A stretch of DNA of 9,742 nucleotides. It comes from an uncultured Clostridia bacterium. Lineage in GTDB: Bacteria > Bacillota > Clostridia > Oscillospirales > Acutalibacteraceae. The stretch lies in contig CANQSG010000068.1 in the NCBI GenBank assembly GCA_947626485.1, positions 1 through 9,742 of the forward strand, given 5' to 3'. Position numbers and translations under genes: made by a program. Below the pieces are notes generated by a model. That model worked only from the letters and a program-made list of their open reading frames with translations. It did not search any database and was not told where the DNA came from. This document shows positions 1 through 5,138 of this stretch, in pieces (positions within the stretch are counted from its first letter, which is position 1; every line of letters starts with the position of its first letter).

Positions 1-80
1 GAAGTCCTAATTGCCTTTCTTGCTACCGGAGAAGTTTTTTGACCTGATTTTGTAACACATCATTGACAAACCTACATTCA

Positions 81-109
81 GGTGAAATTTTGGTGAAAGT
101 TTGGTGAAA
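81..109 (+). repeat. Three GGTGAAA direct repeats, 11-bp period
   Basis: GGTGAAA occurs at 81-87, 92-98 and 103-109, each start exactly 11 bp after the last. The second and third copies share the longer core TTTGGTGAAA (89-98 and 100-109). An 11-bp period puts the copies on nearly the same face of the helix, as in iterons or arm-type recombinase sites. The adjacent recombinase has no obvious arm-binding domain, so the binding protein, if any, is unknown. Confidence 0.5.
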
Positions 110-136
110 AGTATGGAATTGTTTAGGAAATTGTCG

Positions 137-205
137 AAAATCAAGTATGAAAAACTAAGTCCATTCAAAAGTGTTTTGAAAAGACTATGGAATGGACTTG
201 ATTTT
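137..205. repeat. Nested inverted repeats
   Basis: AAGTCCATTC (157-166) pairs perfectly with GAATGGACTT (190-199). AAAATCAAG (137-145) pairs with CTTGATTTT (197-205), and the two right arms share CTT. A small CAAAA-GTG-TTTTG hairpin (166-178) sits inside. The overlapping arms allow two alternative folds, or could mark protein-binding half sites. No function can be assigned. Confidence 0.5.
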
Positions 206-252
206 GTGCGCCTATTTTTACATTTTCCTTTTTCCAATGTGTTTTTAACAAG

Positions 253-272
253 AACATAATACCGATTATGTT
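253..272. repeat. Inverted repeat, candidate recombinase core site
   Basis: AACATAAT (253-260) and ATTATGTT (265-272) form a perfect 8-bp inverted repeat around ACCG. Read as 7-bp arms around a 6-bp spacer, the layout matches the core sites bound by Xer-like tyrosine recombinases. It lies about 25 bp beyond the stop codon of the recombinase gene. No second copy was seen in the window, so the role as an attachment or inversion site is inference. It could also be a weak terminator hairpin for the recombinase transcript. Confidence 0.4.
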
Positions 273-278
273 GTAGTC

Positions 279-300
279 GCCGCTAATGGCGGCCATTTTT
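279..300 (+). terminator. Possible plus-strand hairpin terminator
   Basis: GCCGC (279-283) and GCGGC (289-293) form a 5-bp GC stem with a TAATG loop, followed by CA and five T (296-300). The stem is short, and no plus-strand gene precedes it inside the window. It may simply be part of the downstream structure of the minus-strand recombinase gene. Confidence 0.3.
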
Positions 301-1141
301 ATATAATCAGCCGCATTCGTTCCATACGCTGACGGTGCTCTGTGCTGGTAGAAATGATATAGATTCGAGTTGTGTTGATACTGCTGTGACCGAGAATATC
401 GGCGAGCTTCGCAATATCTTTTTCAATTCCATAGAACACCCGTGCAAAAAGATGCCGCAGATTGTGAGGGAAGACTTTCTGCGGGTTGACCCCGGCTTCC
501 TCGCATAAGCCTTTCATCTCCCGCCAGATGTTGGTGCGGCTCATGGGCTTGCCTGTGCGGCTGACGAAAACAGCGCCGGATTTAATTTTTTGCTCTGAAA
601 TGTATTGAAGCAGTTTCTTTTGCAGATCACGGACGATGAAAACACTTCTTGTCTTGCCTTTGAGCGAAACGGTTGCCTCGCCTTTGCGGACTGCTTCCAC
701 GCTGATAAATTGTAGTTCGCTGACACGGATTCCAGTTCCGCAGATCGTTTGTAGAATCAGGCAGAGACGCTCATTCTGCTTCCTCTCCGCCGTCCGGCAC
801 AGCCGTTCATATTCTGCCCGTGTCAGTTCCTTTTCTTCCGGGCAGAAGACCTGCTGCTGAATTTTCAGCGATTTCACACGTAGCTCGTACCAACCGAGAA
901 AAGAAAACAGACTGTTCAGCGATGCCAGCATGGAATTGATACTCCGCACGGCATATCCGCTGTCAATCAAGCTCTGCTTATAAGCGATAACAGTATCTTT
1001 TATGATTGCTCCGTTGCAGAATGCTGAAAACGCCGTCACATCGCGGATATACTTTTCCAATGTATTCTCGCTCTTTTCCTCCTCCTGCAAGTAATTACGA
1101 AACCTTTCGATTTCTTTGCTTGTTAAAAAATGTCCTTTCAT
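299..1141 (-). CDS. Tyrosine recombinase / site-specific integrase
   Basis: This is a complete 280-aa phage-integrase-family protein that cuts and rejoins DNA through a covalent phosphotyrosine intermediate. Residues about 8-92 look like the helical SAM-like core-binding domain, and about 105-275 form the catalytic domain. The catalytic set is intact: R139 (GTGIRVSEL), a beta-hairpin lysine (K161 or K163 in LKGKTR), H226 and R229 (HNLRH), H252 (LGHSS) and nucleophile Y261 (TTRIYI). It resembles short XerC/D-like or invertase-type enzymes and shows no separate N-terminal arm-binding domain. The start is well placed: GGAGG (complement of 1150-1154) lies about 8 bases upstream of the ATG. No excisionase, relaxase or phage gene is nearby, so the cargo or target is unknown. 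A MITE-like element begins about 35 bp upstream and may have separated the gene from its original promoter. Its composition is less GC-rich than the genes to the right, consistent with transfer. Confidence 0.92.
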   Translation of the reverse strand: MKGHFLTSKEIERFRNYLQEEEKSENTLEKYIRDVTAFSAFCNGAIIKDTVIAYKQSLIDSGYAVRSINSMLASLNSLFSFLGWYELRVKSLKIQQQVFCPEEKELTRAEYERLCRTAERKQNERLCLILQTICGTGIRVSELQFISVEAVRKGEATVSLKGKTRSVFIVRDLQKKLLQYISEQKIKSGAVFVSRTGKPMSRTNIWREMKGLCEEAGVNPQKVFPHNLRHLFARVFYGIEKDIAKLADILGHSSINTTRIYIISTSTEHRQRMERMRLII

Positions 1142-1175
1142 TGTATTTACCTCCAGATAAGTAGTGTTTATAGTT

Positions 1176-1452
1176 TAGTCAATGCAATCAGGGTACAATG
1201 CGTTTTGCGCGGAATGGCGGCCGCGCCCGCTTTGTTGCGCGTTCTTGCCATATTACAGTATGCCTGCGCCCGCGCGCCGCGCGGGACACGACCGCCCTCC
1301 TCGCGCAAAATCTTCGACCCGAAGTGGTCGGATTTTTCTGTCCGGCAAGGAAAAAGGACGCAGGAATACTGGCGTATTTCAAGGACTTTTGACGCAGCCC
1401 GGCGGGAAAATCCGCCCGCTTCGGGCGCATTGTACCCTGATTGCATTGACTA
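1176..1452. mobile_element. MITE-like element with 27-bp perfect terminal inverted repeats
   Basis: Bases 1176-1202 are the exact reverse complement of 1426-1452. The arms begin TAGTCAATGCAATC and end GCATTGACTA. The outermost bases are TA on both sides, so the element can be read as 1178-1450 with 25-bp inverted repeats flanked by a TA duplication. TA is the target of IS630/Tc1-mariner-type transposases. The 223-bp interior has no transposase and no credible gene. It is GC-rich and hairpin-prone (1269-1285, 1315-1330, 1401-1416). This is the structure expected of a non-autonomous miniature transposable element moved by an enzyme encoded elsewhere. An alternative is a structured RNA locus with a long closing stem. 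It lies between the recombinase start and the yebC region. Confidence 0.7.
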
Positions 1453-1536
1453 TCCGAAAAGTATGAATGGAAATTGTCCGTAATATTGTAGGTCGGCTCT
1501 TCGGACAAAACGAATGTGCGGATTTTCCTGCATAGC

Positions 1537-1585
1537 AAAGCCCCGCCCGATTGCAGATTTCCTGCGTTTCGGACGGGGCTTTTTT
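1537..1585 (+). terminator. Strong rho-independent terminator with no gene upstream
   Basis: AAAGCCCCGCCCGA (1537-1550) pairs with TCGG-A-CGGGGCTTT (1569-1582) with one unpaired or mismatched position. The stem is extended by an inner GCAG/CTGC pairing (1553-1556 with 1562-1565). Six T follow at 1580-1585. It reads on the plus strand and ends about 30 bp before the yebC -35 box. The nearest plus-strand sequence before it is the MITE and a short hairpin, so it either insulates yebC or ends a small untranslated transcript. Confidence 0.75.
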
Positions 1586-1617
1586 GCGCGCGCGGGCAAA
1601 AAGAGGCGCGGCAAGGC

Positions 1618-1646
1618 TTGCTCTTTGCGGAATTCTGTGGTAAAAT
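1618..1646 (+). promoter_or_regulatory. Probable sigma-A promoter of yebC
   Basis: TTGCTC (1618-1623) and TAAAAT (1641-1646) are separated by 17 bp and lie about 56 bp before the yebC start codon. The -10 box differs from the consensus at one position. A transcript would start near 1653 and include the AAAGGGAG ribosome binding site. Confidence 0.6.
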
Positions 1647-1701
1647 AAAAAACGGAATGCAACCCGCAGCAGAAAAACGGGGAAATGAAAGGGAGAACAA
1701 G

Positions 1702-2436
1702 ATGTCCGGACACTCGAAATGGAGTACCATCAAACGCAAGAAGGAAAAGACCGACCAGCAGCGCGCCAAGGTCTTCACGAAGATCGGCCGCGAGCTCGCC
1801 ATGGTCGTCAAGGCCGGCGGCACCAACGTCAACGAAAACAGCAAGCTGAAGGACGCCATCGCCAAGGCCAAGGCCGCCAACGTGCCCAACGACAACATCG
1901 AGCGCATCATCAAAAAGGCGGCGGGCGAGACCGGCGGCAGCAACTACGAGGAGATCGTCTACGAGGGGTACGGTCCCAACGGCGTCGCCGTCGTGGTGGA
2001 GACGCTGACCGACAACCGCAACCGCACCGCCGGCGACCTGCGGCATTATTTCGACAAGTGCGGCGGCAACCTCGGGCAGTCCGGTTCGGTCATGTTCCTG
2101 TTTTCCCGCAAGGGGCAGATCGTGATCGAGGCGGAGGGGCTCGACGAGGAGACCGTCATGGACGCCGCCCTCGAAGCCGGCGCCGAGGATTTCAACTTCG
2201 ACGGCGACGTTTTCGAGATTCTGACCGACCCCAACGAGCTCGGCACGGTGCGCGACGCCCTCGAGGAAAAGGGCTACCGCTTCCTGTCGGCGGAGGTCGC
2301 CTATCTGCCCGCGACGATGACGGCGATCGACGACGCCGACGCGGCGGAAAAAATGGAAAAGCTGCTCGACCTGCTCGAGGACGACGACGACGTGCAGGGA
2401 GTTTGGCATAATTGGGAGATGCCCGAAGAAGGCTAA
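1702..2436 (+). CDS. yebC: YebC/PmpR family protein
   Basis: This 244-aa protein has the family landmarks in order: N-terminal MSGHSKWSTIKRKK, FTKIGREL (25-32), the central YEGYGPNGVAVVVETLTDNRNRT block, LGQSGSVMFLF, and a C-terminal acidic DDDDVQGVWHNWEMP. Family members are cytoplasmic three-domain proteins of about 240 aa. They were long annotated as transcriptional regulators (PmpR), and more recent work links them to translation and relief of ribosome stalling at proline-rich stretches. The start is the ATG before SGHSKW: AAAGGGAG (1688-1695) lies just upstream, and the family always begins at this point although the frame is open further upstream. The gene has its own promoter and appears monocistronic. 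The stop codon lies inside the stem of a terminator-like hairpin (2430-2453). Its function is probably unrelated to the downstream sugar locus. Confidence 0.96.
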   Translation: MSGHSKWSTIKRKKEKTDQQRAKVFTKIGRELAMVVKAGGTNVNENSKLKDAIAKAKAANVPNDNIERIIKKAAGETGGSNYEEIVYEGYGPNGVAVVVETLTDNRNRTAGDLRHYFDKCGGNLGQSGSVMFLFSRKGQIVIEAEGLDEETVMDAALEAGAEDFNFDGDVFEILTDPNELGTVRDALEEKGYRFLSAEVAYLPATMTAIDDADAAEKMEKLLDLLEDDDDVQGVWHNWEMPEEG

Positions 2437-2453
2437 CGCCTACGCGTTAGCCT
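2430..2453 (+). terminator. Hairpin overlapping the yebC stop codon
   Basis: AGGCTAACGC (2430-2439) pairs perfectly over 10 bp with GCGTTAGCCT (2444-2453) across a CTAC loop, followed by GTTTGG. The TAA stop of yebC (2434-2436) is inside the left arm. The T-tract is weak, so it may protect the 3' end or pause polymerase rather than act as a full terminator. Confidence 0.5.
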
Positions 2454-2536
2454 GTTTGGACGGGGATTCCGTTCGCCGAAAATCTTTGATTTTCGGACTG
2501 CACTCCATCCCCGCCAAAGGCCACCCCTGCGTCTTG

Positions 2537-2565
2537 AAAAAACCCGCCTATTCGGCGGCTTTTTT
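2537..2565. terminator. Bidirectional rho-independent terminator
   Basis: CCGCC (2544-2548) and GGCGG (2554-2558) form a GC stem with a TATTC loop. It is flanked by six A (2537-2542) and six T (2560-2565), so both strands read as stem plus U-tract. It can stop yebC transcripts from the left and residual regulator transcripts from the right. Confidence 0.8.
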
Positions 2566-2577
2566 CGCTTATAAGGT

Positions 2578-2608
2578 GTTTTTCCGCCGCGCATGTCGGC
2601 GGAAAAAC
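2578..2608. repeat. Perfect 12-bp inverted repeat
   Basis: GTTTTTCCGCCG (2578-2589) pairs exactly with CGGCGGAAAAAC (2597-2608) across a 7-base loop. It is adjacent to the bidirectional terminator and shares its CCGCC/GGCGG core. It may be a second terminator-like structure or part of a repeated intergenic element. Confidence 0.65.
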
Positions 2609-2629
2609 GAATGCGGCGCTTTGCGCCGC
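2603..2629 (-). terminator. Probable terminator of the RpiR-type regulator gene
   Basis: On the minus strand, GCGGCGC-AAA-GCGCCGC (2629 down to 2613) forms a 7-bp GC stem followed by ATTCG and five T (2607 down to 2603). It lies about 45 bp beyond the stop codon of the minus-strand regulator. Confidence 0.6.
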
Positions 2630-2672
2630 GAGAAAATGGTGTTGCCGTAAACCGCGAAATGGCTTACTCTTT

Positions 2673-3512
2673 TTAATATTTTTTGTCCTGCAACGCCACT
2701 TCGGTGTTGAAAATTGCCTGCATGGAGGCTTTGTCGGCGCGGACTACGATGTAGGAGTAGATCGCGTCGATGATGGCGAGTTGGGCGATGCGGGAGTTGA
2801 CGGCGAGGATCGAGTGCTCGGTCTCCTCCGATTTGGTGAAGAGGGCGATGTCGGCTGCCTCGACAAGGGGCGACGCGCCGGCGCTCGTGATGCAGATCGT
2901 GCAGGCGCCCCCGATCTTCGAGAGCCGCAGCGCCTCGACGATGTCCTTCGACGCGCCGGAGTGGGAGACGCCGACGGCGACGCTGCGCCGGTCGAGGTGG
3001 GAGGCGATGATGGCCTGCAAATGGTTGTCGCAGCAGGCCTGCGCGTCGAGCCCCAAGCGCAGGAATTTATGCGCGGCGTCGGTCGCGATGGCGGCGGAAT
3101 TGCCCAGCCCGAAAACCGCGATGCGCCGGGCGTTCATCAGCTTCTGCGCCGCGGCCTCGAGCTGCGCCGGGTCGAGGACGGATTCGGTGTTTTGCAGCGT
3201 GACGGTGATCTCCCGCATCTGCTTGCAGAAGATGTCAAAGCAGCTGTCCTCCGGCGAAATTTCGCGGCTGACGACCGAGCTCGCGTTCATCTCCTGCGCG
3301 ATGCGGATTTTGAGCGACTGGTAGCCGTCGAAGCCCAGCCGCCGCGCGAACCGCACGACCGTCGCCTCGCCGCAACCGCAGGCTTCTGCCAGCGTGCTGA
3401 TGGACAGGCCGACGATCTCCCCGACGTGCTCGAGCAGATAATCGGCGATTTTCTTCTCGCCCCGCCCCATCTCGCGGTATAAAAAGCGGATGCGATGCAT
3501 GACAGATTCCAT
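2673..3512 (-). CDS. MurR/RpiR family transcriptional regulator
   Basis: This 279-aa sugar-responsive DNA-binding protein has an N-terminal RpiR-type helix-turn-helix (about residues 1-77, with ISTLAEACGCGEATVVRFARRLGF cut to its core at 39-62) and a C-terminal SIS phosphosugar-binding domain (about 115-255). The SIS signatures are VFGLGNSAAIA (133-143), VSHSGASKDIVEA (182-194) and ITSAGASPL (208-216). Family members bind phosphosugars and repress or activate adjacent catabolic genes. The chosen ATG has a perfect GGAGGTG (complement of 3517-3523) a few bases upstream; the frame is open further up to 3593, but that extension covers the promoter. The gene is transcribed divergently from the isomerase-led operon. 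The ligand is therefore probably a phosphorylated intermediate of that pathway, for example the kinase product. A perfect palindrome at 3582-3613 is a candidate operator. Confidence 0.93.
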   Translation of the reverse strand: MESVMHRIRFLYREMGRGEKKIADYLLEHVGEIVGLSISTLAEACGCGEATVVRFARRLGFDGYQSLKIRIAQEMNASSVVSREISPEDSCFDIFCKQMREITVTLQNTESVLDPAQLEAAAQKLMNARRIAVFGLGNSAAIATDAAHKFLRLGLDAQACCDNHLQAIIASHLDRRSVAVGVSHSGASKDIVEALRLSKIGGACTICITSAGASPLVEAADIALFTKSEETEHSILAVNSRIAQLAIIDAIYSYIVVRADKASMQAIFNTEVALQDKKY

Positions 3513-3543
3513 TTCGCACCTCCAAACGGAGTTTTTTTTCATT

Positions 3544-3571
3544 ATTTTACCACACCGTGAAAATTTGTCAA
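3544..3571 (-). promoter_or_regulatory. Sigma-A promoter of the regulator gene
   Basis: On the minus strand TTGACA (complement of 3566-3571) and TAAAAT (complement of 3544-3549) are separated by 16 bp. The -35 box is perfect and the -10 box differs at one position. It lies about 32 bp before the regulator start codon, leaving a short leader that contains the Shine-Dalgarno. Confidence 0.75.
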
Positions 3572-3581
3572 GTCGCGGCGG

Positions 3582-3613
3582 CGGATTTTGCAAAAAGGCG
3601 ATTGCAAAATCCG
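3582..3613. promoter_or_regulatory. Perfect palindrome, candidate RpiR operator
   Basis: CGGATTTTGCAA (3582-3593) and TTGCAAAATCCG (3602-3613) are exact reverse complements separated by 8 bp, giving half sites two helical turns apart. The palindrome lies between the two divergent promoters. Its right arm contains the proposed TTGCAA -35 box of the plus-strand operon, so binding there would block that promoter. Six T follow three bases later (3617-3622), so a transcript reading through could also form a terminator-like hairpin. I favour the operator reading because the position is symmetric between divergent genes. Confidence 0.6.
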
Positions 3614-3630
3614 GCGTTTTTTGTTAAGGT
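3602..3630 (+). promoter_or_regulatory. Possible promoter of the catabolic operon
   Basis: TTGCAA (3602-3607) and TAAGGT (3625-3630) are 17 bp apart, and the -10 box is preceded by TGT, giving an extended -10. The match is modest (4 of 6 and 3 of 6), which would fit a regulated promoter. It leaves a leader of roughly 75 bases before the isomerase start. Confidence 0.4.
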
Positions 3631-3712
3631 AAAGAAAACGGGTCGGCAGAACCGGACGGCGCCTTTCGCCCGCCCCGCGACCGCCCGAACCGAAAAAAAC
3701 GGAGGAACGCTT

Positions 3713-5119
3713 ATGCTGGATTATCATGTAAAAATCGGCCTGCTGCCCATGCGGCGCGACACGACCGACCGGCCGCGCGGCACCTTTCTGACCTGGTATT
3801 CCGCCGAGGAACGCGGACGCCGCTTCGTCGCCTACATCGAGGCGCACTTCGCGAGCGAACAGGTCTCTTTTGTCGACACGAAGGGGCTCGGAACCGCCGA
3901 CCTCATCTTCAACGCCGACTCCGCCGACGCCGCCGTGCAGCGGTTCCGGGACGCCGACGTCGACGCGGTGCTGCTCATCAACTGCAACTTCGGCAACGAG
4001 GAGGCCGCCGCCGACATCGCGCAGGCGCTCGGCAAGCCGGTGCTGCTCTGGGCGCCGCTCGACGATGAATATTACGTCGACGGCATGCGCCCGACCGACT
4101 CCCAATGCGGGCTGTTCGGCGTCTCGCGCCAGATGCAGCGCTTTCACATCCCCTTCTCCCACCTGCCCTGCTGCCGCGTCGAATCCCCCGAATTTAAAGA
4201 AGGATTCGACAGCTTCGTGCGGGTCGCCTGCATGGTGAAAAACTTCCGCGGCATGCGCATCGGGCAGGTCGGCATCCGCCCGGCGCCCTTCTTCTCGGTC
4301 ATCTGGAACGAGGGCGAGCTGATGGAGCGGTTCGGCATCCGCCTGATCCCCATCAACTTCGCCGTGATCGAGCAGCGCATGAAGGACGTCGCCGCGCGGA
4401 ACGACGCGCGCGTCGCCCCCCTCGTCGAAAAGCTGCGATCGTCCTACCGCATGGACGACCTGACGCCGCAGTACCTCGAGCGCATGGCGCAGCTGACAGT
4501 GATGTATCAGGATCTGTTCGAGGAATACCGGCTCGACCTGATCTCCGCCGAATGCTGGACGGCGACGCCCATCATGTTCGACGGCCTCGCCCCCTGCGCG
4601 GTCTACGGCATTCTCAACGACATGGGGTATCTTGTCTCCTGCGAGAGCGACGTGCACGGCGCGCTGACGATGGCGCTGCTGAAATGCGCGACGCTCGGCC
4701 ACGGCAAGCCGATCTTCGGCGAGTTCACCGTCCGCCACCCCGAAAACAAAAACGCCGAGCTGCTCTGGCACTGCGGCCCCTTCCCGCTCTCGCAGAAGGC
4801 GCCCGACAGCGAGGCGCGGCTCGTCAATCAACGCCAATGGTTCCGGGCGAAGGACGGCGTTTACACCGTCGCCCGCATGGATCAGGAGCACGGCGATTAC
4901 CAGATGCTCGCCCTGCGCGCCCACACCGTCCCGGGGCCGCAGACCCACGGCACCTATCTCTGGGCGGAATTCGACGACCTGCAGGCCGTCGAGGATCGGC
5001 TGATGGACGGGCCGTATATCCACCATTTCATCGAGATCGAGGGCGATTACCGGCGCGAGCTGGCGGAATTCTGCAAGTATTTCCCCCAGCTGCGCATCGA
5101 CCGCTCGCTCGAACGGTAA
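3713..5119 (+). CDS. L-fucose/L-arabinose isomerase-like protein
   Basis: This 468-aa protein resembles the FucI/AraA-related isomerases (COG2407-like), which interconvert aldoses and ketoses using a divalent metal. It is shorter than E. coli FucI (about 590 aa). Features are an N-terminal alpha/beta half with DAVLLINCNFGNEEAA (84-99) and a central metal-site region: SAECW (278-282, candidate E280), then CESDVHGALTMALL (310-323, candidate E311/D313). Later histidines are LWHCGP (351-356), THGTY (411-415) and HH (437-438). ESD followed by HGAL is typical of the family. Which acid and histidine residues hold the metal is inferred from family layout. The start has GGAGGAA (3701-3707) six bases upstream; an upstream in-frame ATG at 3557 lies inside the promoter region and is rejected. 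It is the first gene of the operon, so it probably performs an early step on the imported sugar. The substrate is not known. Confidence 0.82.
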   Translation: MLDYHVKIGLLPMRRDTTDRPRGTFLTWYSAEERGRRFVAYIEAHFASEQVSFVDTKGLGTADLIFNADSADAAVQRFRDADVDAVLLINCNFGNEEAAADIAQALGKPVLLWAPLDDEYYVDGMRPTDSQCGLFGVSRQMQRFHIPFSHLPCCRVESPEFKEGFDSFVRVACMVKNFRGMRIGQVGIRPAPFFSVIWNEGELMERFGIRLIPINFAVIEQRMKDVAARNDARVAPLVEKLRSSYRMDDLTPQYLERMAQLTVMYQDLFEEYRLDLISAECWTATPIMFDGLAPCAVYGILNDMGYLVSCESDVHGALTMALLKCATLGHGKPIFGEFTVRHPENKNAELLWHCGPFPLSQKAPDSEARLVNQRQWFRAKDGVYTVARMDQEHGDYQMLALRAHTVPGPQTHGTYLWAEFDDLQAVEDRLMDGPYIHHFIEIEGDYRRELAEFCKYFPQLRIDRSLER

Positions 5120-5138
5120 GAAAGGAGAAAGATCCGAA

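Larger units (their letters stand above)
1..298. other. AT-rich non-coding flank with short repeats
   Basis: No convincing gene is visible here. The stretch is visibly AT-rich, in contrast to the GC-rich genes from 1702 onward. A 76-codon minus-strand frame (7-237) has no recognisable family, no good ribosome binding site and a low-complexity Lys/Ser/Asn/Phe-rich composition, so I do not call it. The region contains three GGTGAAA copies at an 11-bp period, nested inverted repeats at 137-205 and two hairpins at 253-293, listed separately. It lies downstream of the recombinase gene, so it may be the end of a small mobile element or a recombination target. That role is inference. Confidence 0.6.
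1142..1701. other. Intergenic region between recombinase and yebC
   Basis: This 560-bp gap holds no gene I can support. It contains the recombinase ribosome binding site (about 1150-1154), the MITE-like element (1176-1452), a 7-bp hairpin TTGTCCG/CGGACAA (1474-1480 with 1502-1508), a strong plus-strand terminator (1537-1585) and the yebC promoter (1618-1646). Frames that cross the MITE interior are open because of its GC-rich composition and match no family I recognise. Confidence 0.6.
2437..2672. other. Hairpin-rich convergent intergenic region
   Basis: The gap between the convergent yebC and regulator genes contains no gene I accept. A 64-codon plus-strand frame at 2456-2650 runs through the hairpins and has no family resemblance. 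Besides the hairpins listed separately, CCGAAAATC (2476-2484) and GATTTTCGG (2488-2496) form a perfect 9-bp stem with a TTT loop. Such stacked palindromes between convergent genes suggest terminators and perhaps a dispersed intergenic repeat. Confidence 0.6.

Noticed and set aside
7..237. 76-codon minus-strand frame in the AT-rich flank
   Set aside because: No family match, no good ribosome binding site, and the repeats in this region explain the sequence better.
1155..1179. TTGACT/TATCTG promoter for the recombinase at the MITE end
   Set aside because: The -10 box would sit directly against the ribosome binding site, leaving no room for a normal transcription start.
1474..1585. T-box or known riboswitch upstream of yebC
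   Set aside because: No T-box GGTGG-type sequence or other riboswitch core was seen, and the yebC promoter lies after the terminator.
1516..1701. Upstream in-frame extension of YebC
   Set aside because: The family starts at MSGHSKW, which has its own ribosome binding site, and the extension covers the promoter and part of a terminator.
1450..2409. 319-codon minus-strand frame across yebC
   Set aside because: It is antisense to a clear YebC gene and crosses its promoter and the upstream terminator.
1719..2411. 230-codon plus-strand frame inside yebC
   Set aside because: It is an Arg/Gln/Gly-rich shadow frame of the yebC gene.
3513..3593. Upstream in-frame extension of the RpiR-type regulator
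   Set aside because: It includes the -10 and -35 boxes, while the internal ATG at 3512 has a perfect Shine-Dalgarno.
3557..3712. Upstream in-frame extension of the isomerase
   Set aside because: It runs through the divergent promoter region and palindrome; the ATG at 3713 has a strong ribosome binding site.
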